Source: Rhodamnia argentea
Lineage: Eukaryota; Streptophyta; Magnoliopsida; Myrtales; Myrtaceae
Length of the DNA stretch: 64,000 nucleotides
Reading direction: 5' to 3'
Assembly: GCF_020921035.1 (NCBI RefSeq)
Contig: NC_063150.1
Location: forward strand, 7,688,001-7,752,000
The position numbers were made by a program, and so were the translations under genes. This document shows positions 1 to 10,166 of the stretch, one piece after another. Under the pieces are notes generated by a model that saw nothing but the letters and a program-made list of their open reading frames with translations, searched no databases and was not told where the DNA came from. Positions within the stretch are counted from its first letter, which is position 1. The number at the start of each line of letters is the position of its first letter.

Positions 1-121
1 GTAGACCATGAAAGAAGATGCTATAGGGGGATGAAACCATGTGGTGGTGTGGGGAAAAAAGAAATACAACTTGTTCAGAGAAAACATCGTAAGGGGATAC
101 ATGCATGTATCGGTAGAGTCT

Positions 122-356
122 ATTTGTTTCACGAAAAATCTACACTTTAGAGAACATTTTCTCAAAAAATGATCGATTGTATCGTTTACAAAAATATATG
201 AACAAAAAATATCACCACTGTCCACGAAAATATTTAGACATAAATTATTATCGACAATGAAAATATTATTTGTTGGCTAAATATATTCCAAGAGATATAA
301 CAAATCATTTCTAGGAAAACATTTTTCTAGGATCGTTCATCTTTGGCGAAACAAAC
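122..356. mobile_element. AT-rich foldback MITE (TTTGTTTC...GAAACAAA family)
   Basis: The two ends are inverted relative to each other: the left starts with TTTGTTTCACGAAAAATC and the right ends with TTTGGCGAAACAAACAG. The body is AT-rich and non-coding. Related pieces occur at 2110-2215, 3510-3720, 5325-5400, 9238-9345, 25676-26075, 31690-31985 and 52257-52428. The copy at about 10775-11010 is the duplicate of this one. I saw no clear target-site duplication. Confidence 0.55.
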
Positions 357-596
357 AGAACCTTTAACTTAAGGGGAAGCTCCCACGAAGCTTGTCATGG
401 TCATTTGGATAAGAATGACTGAAACTTGGATGGAAACTTCTCTATGGCGCTTGTCTTTGTCGCGGACGACAACATGGAAACTGATGACCAAGTGTGTTTG
501 GGACGATGTTCACACGAGGGGAGCCCCTGTAAACTTTATTTTCCCTGAAATCAATTGGTATTAGATTAGGCGGCCACAACACCCCCCCCAGACGTC

Positions 597-603
597 TATA
601 AAA
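597..603 (+). promoter_or_regulatory. TATA box of SDR copy 1
   Basis: TATAAAA lies 96 bp upstream of the ATG at 699, directly after a C-rich tract. The same box sits at the same place in the second copy. Spacing suggests a 5' UTR of roughly 65-70 nt. Confidence 0.7.
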
Positions 604-698
604 TGAGAAGGTTTTGGTTCGATCGCCATCACTAATCAAATCACACAAGAACCCACCTGCTGATAAGCTAGAGCCATCTTTGTTATAACCTTTGGACC

Positions 699-2013
699 AT
701 GGCAGCCACAGCACTCCTCTCCCAGGCAGCACGAAGGTATGCATATCCATTCACATATGTCATCAATCAACTATATGGCAATCGGTTTTAGAAGTTTTGG
801 AACCGTATCTCTGGAAGTTGGAAAGTTTTCTATTTTATGTACTTCTTTTTTTGCACGTAAATCTAATCTTCCGAGACGTAATCTTGGGTAAGCTTAATGG
901 AAATATACCACAATTTCTGTCTCGACATATGCGATGAGTTTATGCGGCATTAAGAGTTATTACTCGACAGTCCGACAAGTACTATCATTATTTCTGACCT
1001 CACGATTTTTTAATTAATGAGTGTTTTTATACAAAATACGCGGTGATGATGTGTGGATCTACGGTTAGAAGTAACTATCGGACTGTCGGGAAGGAAGCAT
1101 TTCTTTGCGGCATAAGTGTGTATTTCACGGGTCCGAAAACTTAAGAGCAAGACCCCATTGCTCATTCATCAAAGAGAGAAGTACTGTCGTTTTAGTTTGT
1201 GTCTGGACCAATGGGATTCACTAGCTTATGATCTGCAGACTAGAAGGAAAGGTGGCCGTGGTCACCGGCGGGGCGTGCGGCATAGGAGAATCTACCGCCA
1301 GGCTCTTCTCGAAGCATGGGGCTAAAGTCATTATTGCCGACATTCGGAGCGACTTGGGCAAGTCGGTTTGCAAGGATCTAGGGCCGGAGACTGCATCCTT
1401 CGTGCATTGCGACGTGTCATGCGAATCGGACGTTGAGAACGCCATCGCCGCTGCAGTTGACAGGCACGGAAAGCTGGACATAATGGTGAACAACGCCGCG
1501 ATCGGGGACCCACCCAAACTCAACATATTGGACATTGACAAGGCCGACTTCGACAAAGTGATTAGCGTGAACCTGACGGGAGTTTTCCTAGGGGCCAAGC
1601 ACGCGGCTCGAGCCATGATCCCGTTGCGAAGGGGAACCATCATCAACGTCGGGAGCGTCAGCTCGAGCGTGGGAGGGGTGGCGTCCCATGCGTACGCCAG
1701 CTCCAAGCACGCCGTCGTGGGGCTCACGAGGAACGTGGCCGCAGAGCTCGGGCCGTACGGGATCCGCGTGAACTGTCTCTCGCCTTACTTCATTCGAACG
1801 CCGCTGTCAGAGGAGATGTTCAAGATCGACGAGAATCCAGGATTCCGAGCGTATTCCAACTTGGAAGGAGTGACTCTTCGGGAAGAAGACGTGGCGGAGG
1901 CCGCTCTGTTCTTGGGGAGCGACGAGTCCAAGTACATCAGCGGCCACAACCTGGCGGTGGATGGCGGGTTCACCACTATCAATCCCGCCTTTGGCTTGTT
2001 TGCTCGCGCTTAA
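699..2013 (+). CDS. Short-chain dehydrogenase/reductase, copy 1 (two exons)
   Basis: Exon 1 is 699-736 and exon 2 is 1239-2013; the GT-AG intron is phase 2 and the protein is 270 aa. It is a classical SDR of the plant secoisolariciresinol dehydrogenase / momilactone A synthase-like group, which oxidise or reduce alcohol/ketone groups of specialised metabolites with NAD(P). Visible motifs: TGGACGIG cofactor loop (residues 22-29), Asp47 at the end of the second strand favouring NAD(H), NNAA (97-100), and the catalytic set Asn124, Ser152, Tyr165, Lys169 (YASSK). The length is normal for the family. An internal ATG at 1228 is intronic; splicing to exon 1 restores the usual short N-terminus before RLEGKVA. 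The substrate cannot be read from sequence. It differs from copy 2 at only two residues (150 and 266). Confidence 0.93.
955..1095. mobile_element. Small MITE inside the SDR intron
   Basis: Inverted ends GACAGTCCGACAA (left) and TATCGGACTGTCGGG (right) flank an AT-rich core. A third, diverged copy lies at 18285-18425, outside any SDR gene, so this is a dispersed element rather than part of the intron. Both SDR copies carry it, so it inserted before the duplication. Confidence 0.6.
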
Positions 2014-2082
2014 AGGAAAAGCACTTCTTCGTACCATTCTGTATTGTACCCTGCACGTCTTTCCGCTTCGTACCTCGCGTCG

Positions 2083-2088
2083 AATAAA
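2083..2088 (+). terminator. Poly(A) signal AATAAA of SDR copy 1
   Basis: AATAAA lies 70 bp after the stop codon and is conserved in copy 2. It is the canonical near-upstream element for plant 3' end formation. Confidence 0.6.
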
Positions 2089-2604
2089 AAGTCTTAATTG
2101 ATGACTAATATGATGAAATATTTTTTGTTGATTAATTTTTTCTTAAATGATGTAAATAATTATTTTTAAAAAAATATTTTTTAAATTACTCATTTTTTTT
2201 TTCAAATCGAATCGCCCCTTCAAAAGTGCTCAAATCTAGAAATTGAGATGTTAGGGTAGGGCTATTCTGGAAGTTGCACCATTTTCTCTATTTAGGTAAA
2301 TTGATGGAGGATGGGACTATCACCATTAACCCTAAGACTCAGACATATTTGACGTATTTTACCTAAGTCTGAAGACATATTCTATCATAAGCGACTGTTC
2401 CGGATGCATTGCATCAAGGGACACATGACCTTTGCTCATTAACTAATGTTTTGTCCAGTCTTTATTTCTATAGGTTGCCCAAGGAAAGTGTTGGTCTGCG
2501 TCTGTCGCATGTGGCTATGTTAAAACCAACCCAATTATTTAACGTTTTGAACCGATTCCTTGATAGGTACTTCCCACCTTTTCTAAGACTCTACCTAGGA
2601 AAAA

Positions 2605-2702
2605 TTACAAAAAAAAGTCTTAACTCTATTGCAATTGTCCAATTCTATCCTTAACCCTTTTTTTGGTCAATTAAGTCTTACACATTTTGTATTTGTGTCA
2701 AC
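2605..2702. mobile_element. Truncated arm of MULE-type MITE family A
   Basis: The arm is a degenerate series of short phrases like AAAAGTCTTAA..., CAATTGTCCAATT and GTCAATTAAGTCTTA. The same arm, complete on both sides, bounds the elements at 14535-15242 and 17419-17894. Here the arm stops at 2702, which is also the edge of the 2.7 kb duplication. Confidence 0.6.
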
Positions 2703-4050
2703 TTTTGGAGACCAAAGACGGTCGTATTTTTCTAAGAAATCTATCACTCCGTCACTGTGCTGTAGTGAAGGTGGTAATTATCAAGAGATTAATTACCATG
2801 TAAAGCTTTGCTTCCATAGGTTTCTCAGTTGAACAAGGGTAAATTGAGTATAAGACATTGATTTGATCCAAAGGCGAGGGAAGTGCTTTCGCTATCTGGC
2901 ATAGTAACATCCTTGTAGATTAAAGTTACAAACTTGGTCTCATCAAAATTTGTAAAACCCATATTACAACAAACAAAGACCAAAATTGAAGTTTATGTGC
3001 AAATTTTATGGGTTAGCAAAAAAAAAAAAAAAAACAGATTGAGAAATTAAGTTAGGATAACTTTGAAACGAAAAATGTACATGTATTTTCTCCTTACTCC
3101 ACATGAGTTTTCTAATGGTGGAGCTCAAGATACTTGAGAGCTAACTTTAATCATATATCTTTCACACATGCTCTAATTTTAAGTTTTTCAATTCGAAGGG
3201 TTGTTCAAGTAATAAGTGAATTTGTGTTCACCGCTCAAGGCCTATATCCAAACAGCCATGTTTGCTCGTTCTATTAAGGTTGCCCAATGCGGGGAGATGT
3301 TAGTTTTTTCAGACCAGTAAGGATTAATTTGGGTTACTCAAAACGGTCACGAACACTCTCATTATTAGGAAAAAAATATTGAGTTTGAAGTATCATGGGC
3401 TTACTGGAGTTTTTAAAAACTTAGTTTGGAACTAGTCCTTGATATGCTTGTAAACTAACCAGACACTGCCCATTAAGTTCCATTAATTTCTATCGGGAAG
3501 CCAATTCGGCTATGTTTATTTTGTGAAAAATGAATAATTTGGATAATATTTTTCCTGCAAACGATTGTTTATATCACTCACAAAAACAATTGTTTATATC
3601 ACTCCCTTAAAATAATTAGTTAATTTTTCATTAACTAATTATTTTAAGGGATACAAGTGATCATTTTTAGAACAATAATTTTCGAATAATTCAGTTTTCG
3701 ATCATCTTGATTGATTTATGGTATTCTGGGCTCTGCCGTTTACCCGATTCAAGACAAGATGCGATTTCATAAATTTGTTCTGGTGTCAACAAAAATAGTA
3801 CCTCGGACAAAAACGAATTTAGTTGCTCTTTCAAAAGTTCAACTATCTCAGGTAGCCCCTCGAGAGGTGGGGGGGATCGCTAATTTATGACCATACATGG
3901 GCTTGTTCAATAATAGACTAACCATGCAACAGGCTTAGCTATAAAAAATTGTTGCGCAAGGATAGAAACCCAATTCAACACTACTCGTCCCTACTTGACA
4001 TCTACCGGACAACAAAAAGAAAAATTACAAGTTTTTTTTTTCACAATGAT
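2703..4050. other. Intergenic, no gene seen
   Basis: AT-rich sequence without credible coding potential. It contains an A-tract near 3018 and a fragment of the TTTGTTTC-type foldback element (3510-3720) with a perfect hairpin at its centre. Confidence 0.6.
3604..3650. repeat. Perfect 20-bp inverted repeat, 7-nt loop
   Basis: CCCTTAAAATAATTAGTTAA at 3604-3623 is followed by TTTTTCA and its exact reverse complement (3631-3650). It lies in the core of an AT-rich foldback element. The arms carry no mismatch, unlike the decayed flanks. Confidence 0.85.
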
Positions 4051-4067
4051 AGAAATTTGTCCTAGTC

Positions 4068-4798
4068 GAGCTGGCCCTAGTGTCCCGCCCACCCCTCTCT
4101 CCTCCTCCTCCTCCTCTCTCTCTCATTTTCACACATTTTCTTCGTCATCCTTCATGGACGAGAGGGTTTGAGCTAGATATCTCCCCCCCCCTCTCCTTTT
4201 TCTTGTTTCGACTCTTTATTTCCTTTTCTTGTCTTGCTTTTCTCCCATTTGGGAGTTTTTATCTTCCGATTCATCTAGATCTAGAAGCTTTTCTCTCCCA
4301 TTTTCGGAGATTGCTATCCCGATCTAGTTTATATTTGGAGTTTTTTGCGTGTATGTTATCGGGGTTTTTTTTTCTTCGGGTTTCGTTGGTGAATAAGTCC
4401 AGTTTCAAAGGAGATCAAAGGAGCTTGGTAAATGTTTCACTCTCATAGGTGTAAAATTTGTGCTCGTTCAACCTTTTTATTCTGCTCGATGATGATATTG
4501 GGGACGTCAAATCTAGGCGCACACCACCGAAAGGAAAAATCCTAGCAACAAATGGAGATCTTGATGTATGCTCATCACTAAAGACGGATTCGAAGAACGG
4601 TCGCCAATTTTGATGTGAAGAAGTTAAATATGTCCTCTTTGAGTGTGTGGTTGATAACCTTGTTTTGATAATTTCTCTATTATCCGGAGCTTGTGTTGTT
4701 TTGAAGTTGTTTGGGATTTATCTTGATTTGTAGTTGAATTAGGATATTTCTCTCTTGTATTTCGAGGAACTGAATGAAATTTTATATTGACAAAAAAA
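4068..4798 (+). mobile_element. LINE-like non-LTR retroposon (non-autonomous)
   Basis: The element starts with a CT-rich segment, contains no long open frame, and ends in TTTTATATTGAC plus an A-tail, as plant L1-type LINEs do. It is flanked by a probable target-site duplication: AGAAATTTGTCCTAGTC at 4051-4067, and a match at 4799-4821 interrupted by an expanded T-run (GTCCCAGTC). At about 730 bp it is far too short for an autonomous LINE. A retroposed cellular transcript is an alternative. Confidence 0.6.
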
Positions 4799-4821
4799 AG
4801 AAATTTTTTTTTGTCCCAGTC

Positions 4822-5904
4822 ACGTGATTACACTCCAGTACTTTGAAATCAAAGGCCTATAATCCATCCCACCTTCCACCACAAAAATAATCCACAAAAA
4901 AAATCTAATTGTTAGTACTATTTCCGGGCGATAGTTGGATTCGTTTTTCGTTATATATCTATCTCAAATTTGTTCAAGGCAATTGTGTCAACACCATCTA
5001 TCGACTCTTGGAGCCTGTTTGTGCAAGCGTCCAAATACTACCGTTTCGGGAGAAATTACCAAAAAAAAGTCATAAATCTATTGTATTTTTACCAATTCAA
5101 TCATAAACCTTTCAATTTGACCAACTTACCCCTATATCTTTTGATAATTCGCTAATTTAGCTCTTCGAGCTAATTTTGACCATAAATCGCTGACATGGAC
5201 GCTAGCCATCCCGTGTGGCACATCTGCCATTGACGTGAATAATTTTTGTAACTGTTTAAAATTTTCAACAATTTTCATAATTTTTTTTGTATTTTCCTTC
5301 TCTTTGTATTTTTTATTTTTTTAATCAATAGAAGCGATCACTTTTTAGGGAAAATATTTTTAAAATAATTCATTTTTCGCTCGCAATTTTTTGTTTATTG
5401 ACAGAGAGAAATTTCTATTGCGTCACCGACTCTATCACATGAGTAACGACAGTTGAAAATCAAAGGATCCTTAAATCCGATCCCTCACGATCCATACAAC
5501 CCGAATTAACAAACATGCAATGCCTTCTTTAGATCGACGCGGTTGGCAAAAGACCTCTCGTCGAAAACAAAGCTTCCGGTGCATAAATTTCTCAGCCAAA
5601 TAAAGACGAACTTCCGCCATCAGCATAATATCGTCCACATCAATTTGAATATCACCGCTTTAAACAGGCAACCAACTTGGATCTCTGAACGACAAAGCAT
5701 CTAAATTATGGCTACTCCGTTGTCGAGAGTCGGCGTGGTGATCACTGGTCGTGCTCACGTTGTTCTACGTTCAACATACCACGAGAAGTCATCCTGAATC
5801 ACAAAACAACCAGACATTGCTTCCTTTTGTGAATGAGACAGTGTCGTTCCATCGCTGGTTGAGAAATTGTCGTATTGTTTCTTCTTCTTCTTTTCTAGAA
5901 GGAG
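4822..5904. other. Intergenic; arm of MITE family A at 5046-5290
   Basis: AT-rich. The stretch from about 5046 reads like the family A arm (AAAAAAGTCATAAATCTATTG) followed by TGACATGGACGC and TGACGTGAATAA phrases typical of the interior. No intact opposite arm was found. No gene seen. Confidence 0.5.
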
Positions 5905-6070
5905 GACATGTTGAGGCTCTGTTGGCCGGAGACAGCGGATTCTCCTACTGCCGCATCGTGGACTTCCTGGTGGCTCTAGTCGTCGCCGGCCACGAGACCG
6001 CCATGACAATCATGATGCTTGCCATCGAGTTCCTCATCGGAAATGCCTCTTGCTGTGGCCCAGCTTTAAG
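5905..6070 (+). pseudogene. Cytochrome P450 (CYP90A/CPD-like) I-helix exon fragment
   Basis: One frame reads EALLAGDSGF, then IVDFLVALVVAGHETAMTI and MMLAIEFLIGN. This is the I-helix region of CYP90A-type P450s, which act in brassinosteroid synthesis; AGHETA corresponds to the oxygen-binding AGxET(T/S) motif with the last position changed to Ala. The frame then breaks: the next residues fit the family only in another frame. The fragment ends at 6070 with AAG followed by GTATGT, so a donor site remains. No heme-binding Cys region or upstream exon is visible nearby. It is a genomic remnant, not a working gene. Confidence 0.7.
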
Positions 6071-7150
6071 GTATGTGTCTATTTGAATTTGCACCCCACG
6101 TGCTCAAATCCAAAGTCCGCCCCATCGGATGAAGATTGCTCATGACCCAAAGTTGCTTCATGGGTTGCAATTTTACGAGAAATGAAAACGATGAATGAAG
6201 ATAGTACAATAAAGTCTTCAATCACGCACACTCAGATAAGCTTCCATTACTAAAAGGGGTTAAGACAAGAGTGATTGCCCTACTAAATATATTGACTGCT
6301 CAAGCACTCATCCATTAAGAAAAAGCCTTCATCCATTCCAACGGTTGGATTCCTTGTCATCAACATACTCCTACGAAGTTCCGGAACCATGAATTCTCCA
6401 CTTACCGCGTAAACCATGTACATGAGTCTCTTTGTCTCACAAAAGAATGAATGCTTGCATGAAAACAATTTGCAAGGAGGTTATTTTCTAAGTAAATGAG
6501 TCAATTGTCCCATGTCCATGGGGCGTTTTCAATTGAAATGAGAAGTCATTTCGAATTTGTCTATGAAGAACGTTAAACCTTGTTTTTTTTTTTTAAATAA
6601 ACAAATTGAGAACGACCGTAGAACCTCGACTCTGGGACCCAAACCCCTAAGGGCCAAACCCAAGACTCGAGGGGGTTCAAACTATTATACCCAAACTCCG
6701 AAGCTAACACAGGTCCTGGCATGTCTATCATCAGGACTAACCCAACCTTAGGTCCTGAGTCTGGGGGTCGACATCCTGGGTCTGGCCATAGGGTATAGAG
6801 TCTAGACCTTGAGATCCTTCATAAAATATTTTTTGGGAAAATTATCCAATCAGTCCTAAAATATACCTATATAATCCCACATTGGTAAAGGACAAAGTGT
6901 GTCGCGTATAAGAATGTTAGACAAAAATGAAATTAGAACCGCAAACATGTATGTACAGTGTGAAAGTGCCATAGCTTAAAAAACTCAGACTATGACAAGT
7001 GATCCATTCGCAAACACTTTCAGATTACGCTGCTCAAGATAAAATAAGAAAAAATTGTTCCTCCGACCAGAATTAGATGCATCTGAACATGGGACGGGGC
7101 GTACGTAAGCTTTGATTGCGTGCTTCAAAGTCCCAATCGTCATCGAGTAC
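6071..7150. other. Intergenic, repeat-like
   Basis: The stretch 6600-6800 consists of degenerate short phrases (GGGACCCAAACCC, GGTCCTGAGTCTGGG, CCTGGGTCTGG), probably an old tandem repeat. ATCCCACATTGG followed by TATAAG (6873-6916) resembles an snRNA-type promoter, but no snRNA follows. No gene seen. Confidence 0.4.
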
Positions 7151-7280
7151 ACTAAACAAAGACTCTTTCTTACACTAAACAAAGACTCTGTCTTGCGAGT
7201 GCGGACCGACTCAATAAACAAAGACTCTGTCTTGCAAGTGCGGACTGACTCAATAAACAAAGACTCTGTCTTGCGAGTGC
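7151..7280. repeat. 39-bp tandem repeat (about three units)
   Basis: AAACAAAGACTCTGTCTTGC recurs at 7177, 7216 and 7255 (39-bp period), with a shorter partial unit at 7154. The units differ by single substitutions. Because 39 is a multiple of three the frame stays open on both strands, giving spurious short ORFs. Confidence 0.9.
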
Positions 7281-7632
7281 GACTCCGTTTCGATCACTTC
7301 TTTGTCCTTTTCCCCTTCCGATGGAATCGTAGGGCCGTCCAGGATTGCAGATGCCCATGTTCTTGAGGAGCAAGATAGTCCTAGGACTTGAAATCGGTGG
7401 GACAGATGTTTGATCCCCGTCTAATTCACATGCTCGGGCTTAATCGGCTAATTGATCATTGATGGAAGGGAAGCCGACGTGAAGACAAAATGGTTTGAAT
7501 CCACGAAGTACTACATGATAGATAGGAGTAGACCTATCAAAATAGGTTATAATAACATTTCTTAATCTACATATGATGGGTTGAGTTGTTATATAGGTTA
7601 GTCATATTCGATAAATATTCTTTATTGGGCTT

Positions 7633-8610
7633 ACTCACTCCATACTACCACCTCAGTTTAGATATGAGTTTTCTTAAGTGTTGTCAATTTCAATATAAGA
7701 AATTGATATTCGCCCTTAATCTCACATATTCGGATCTAGCATTGATATATAGTAATTGCTAATGCGCGAGAAGATTGCTATAGTTTGGTAAATAACCGGT
7801 TTTGCTTTCCTATAGGTGAAATAATTTTGACATAAAATTGGGTTGATGAGGGACGGCTAATGGTATAGTTGTTTTTATCACGCGTGTTGTAATTAAGTAC
7901 ACGGAAACTAATCAAGATCTTGCAATTTATGTCGATGCGAGAGGAGCTAGAAAAAATAAAGGACACCAAAGGTTTACATGGTTCAGTCCGAGTGTCAAAA
8001 CCTACATCTAGGGAGAGAGCCAGCAGCAAGTAATCCATTATAATTGGGTAATCATAGTTTACGAATGCTCGTACGCTCTAGTATTTTTGACACCTAAATT
8101 ACACATAATACCAAAATGGTTACAAATAAACAACTCATTTGAACGTGAAAAAACTCGCGACACAAATTCATGTATTCGGTCTCACTCACTCCATCCTCCC
8201 CCCTCAATTTTTGCATGATTTTTCCTAAGTTTTGTCAATTTCAATCTAACAAATTGACATTCGCCCTTACTCTCTCATATTCGGATCTGGCATTGCTACA
8301 TAGTAACCGCTAATGCATAAGAAGATTGCTATACTTTAGTAAATAACCGGTTTTGCTTTCTTAAAAGTGACATAATGTTGACAAAAAATTGGGTTGATGA
8401 GAGATGGTTAACCATATACTTGTTTTTATCGCGCGTGTTGTAATTAAGTACACGAAAACTAATCAAGATCTTGCAATTTATGTCAATGTGAGAGAGCCAG
8501 AAAATATAAATGAGGAACAATGATGAACACCAAAGGTTTACATGGTGATTTGGTTCGAGTATTAGAATCTACGTTCATGGAAGGAGTCAGCAGCAAGTAA
8601 ATATTTTAGA
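7633..8610. repeat. Tandem duplication, about 551-bp period
   Basis: Starting from ACTCACTCCAT at 7633 and 8184, the two halves run parallel through AAATAACCGGTTTTGC, GTGTTGTAATTAAGTACACG, ATCTTGCAATTTATGTC and CAGCAGCAAGTAA. They are clearly diverged, so the duplication is old. No gene is visible in either unit. Confidence 0.85.
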
Positions 8611-9347
8611 ATAAGTGTGCCCCTCTTTGTCTTGTAGTGCCATTGTGCCACTGCGTTCCTTTTGTTTTAATCGTATGTGAAGTTCAACTCCTTCCTTTGT
8701 GCAGTCAATTTGGATATTTATCCAATCGGGGTTGGGTTCCGTAACGATTCAAAATTGAGACATAATTTAACTGTGCGAGCCGTTTTTGTCTCTAAATTCG
8801 AAACTTGCAATGAATTTGTTAGAAAAATGCAATTAACTCAAAGTTCTGGCAATCTACTTCCGGGAATCTTGTCCAAATTCTTGCTTGATTTGTAATTGAA
8901 CGGAAAATTGTTTACCTGCTAGAACATAGAAGGAGGATTAATATCAAATTTAAAAACGACCACGATGGACTTCCAATTGCTATTCATTGTGATTTGACCC
9001 GTAAGTACTTAAACTAAATTGTTTAAATAAGGAAAAGATCCTTCACATGGTCCCCATAAGAAGACCTTTTTTCTTTAGGAAGAGCTCATTGGCAACAATT
9101 GAATTGCACATTTTTTTCCTCTTCCATTCCCTTTGTCGATTGATCAACCTTCAACAACTTCAATTGAGGTGTGTGGAAATCTGGCACGGTGTACGACTCT
9201 CGGAAGCAGCATGGTAGAAGAAAGTCCAAATTGAATTAAGGGTGCATTTGCTTTGCGAAAAATTAATGATTTCGAAAATATTTTCCTACAAAAGATCGCG
9301 TGCATCGCCTGTAAAAATGAAGAAACGAAAACTGTTTTCATCATCCG
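8611..9347. other. Intergenic, no gene seen
   Basis: AT-rich sequence with no coding support. A partial foldback MITE (GTGCATTTGCTTTGCGAAAA) lies at 9238-9345, directly beside the MULE-type element. Confidence 0.5.
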
Positions 9348-9356
9348 CAAAAATGG

Positions 9357-10157
9357 GGGGAAAGGACACTTTTGGTGCCAAAAGTTGTGTACGGAGATTA
9401 ATTTAGAGTCAAAAGTTTCATTCGGATCACTTAAGTATTAAGTTTTTGAAAAAACGATCGTTTTAGTGCCAAATCCGATTTGATCCGTCGGAATTCTCAT
9501 GTGACCTTATTTTATTAATAAGTCAAGCTGATGTGGTTCCGGTGTGGTCCAGTCAACAATTAAAAAAGGTAAAAATTGAAAAAAAATATTAAAAATAAAA
9601 ATACAAACTTAATTAGTTTACAAAAAATAAAAAAAATCCTAAAAATTAGAAAAAAAAATTAACTACAAATTTATTTAAAATAAATTGAAATTGGCCCAAC
9701 CCCACCACCGCTAGCCGCTGCCGACAATGGTGGGGTGGCGGCGGCGGCAAGGGCTTGTGACAACCCTCATCGCCCGGTCCTCTGCCTCCTCCAATTTTTT
9801 TTCTTTTTAATTTTAAGCTTTTTAAGCTTATTTTTAATTTATTTTGAATAAATTTTATTCTTTAAATAAATTTAGGTTTTTACTGATTTTTGAATTTAAA
9901 TTTGACTTATTTTAATTTATTTTAAAATGTAGAAGTCCACGTGTAAGCCACGTGGACTTCTGTTTTTTTCTAAAATGTCATTTTACATTAAAATTTTAAT
10001 TGAAAAAGGCACGCATTAATTTTTGACGAAAATTATTGCCGGAGGCACCACAATCATCATTTTGTCTCCGACCGGTACTTAAGTGATTCAATTGAAACTT
10101 TTGACACCAAAGTGATCTCCATACACAACTTTTGACACAAAAAGCGTCCTTTTACCA
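9357..10157. mobile_element. MULE-type MITE (family B) with 9-bp target duplication
   Basis: CAAAAATGG is repeated exactly at 9348-9356 and 10158-10166. The ends are long imperfect inverted repeats: the left reads AAAGGACACTTTTGGTGCC and the right, reverse-complemented, AAAAGGACGCTTTTTGTGTC, and matching continues inward for roughly 100 bp. Nine-bp duplications and long terminal repeats are typical of Mutator-like elements. The core has a GC-rich block (9700-9790) and a 13-bp perfect hairpin at 9931-9961. No transposase frame is present. Confidence 0.8.
9931..9961. repeat. 13-bp perfect inverted repeat
   Basis: AGAAGTCCACGTG (9931-9943) and CACGTGGACTTCT (9949-9961) form perfect arms around a 5-nt loop, inside MULE-type element B. 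Each arm ends in a CACGTG-like core. Confidence 0.85.
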
Positions 10158-10166
10158 CAAAAATGG

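Larger units (their letters stand above)
1..2702. repeat. Left copy of 2.7 kb duplicated segment
   Basis: The sequence from the window edge to about 2702 is repeated almost base for base at 10654-13372. It includes promoter, both exons, the intron and 3' flank of the SDR gene. The left limit lies outside the window. The right limit falls inside an arm of an AT-rich foldback element: both copies share the arm up to about 2702/13372 and then diverge completely. Small indels are the main noncoding differences. Confidence 0.95.

Noticed and set aside
1221..1727. 168-codon minus-strand frame opposite SDR exon 2 (also 11895-12401)
   Set aside because: Antisense shadow of the SDR gene; kept in both copies only because the DNA is duplicated.
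4080..4448. 122-codon frame rich in Ser, Phe and Leu
   Set aside because: Translation of the CT-rich start of the retroposon; low complexity and no homology recognised.
6873..6940. Possible snRNA promoter (CCCACATTGG plus TATAAG)
   Set aside because: The sequence at the expected start does not resemble U1-U6 RNAs, and the motif is common in plant repeats.
7151..7280. CRISPR-like array of short repeats
   Set aside because: The 39-bp units are directly adjacent, with no unique spacers, in a plant nuclear context; this is a minisatellite.
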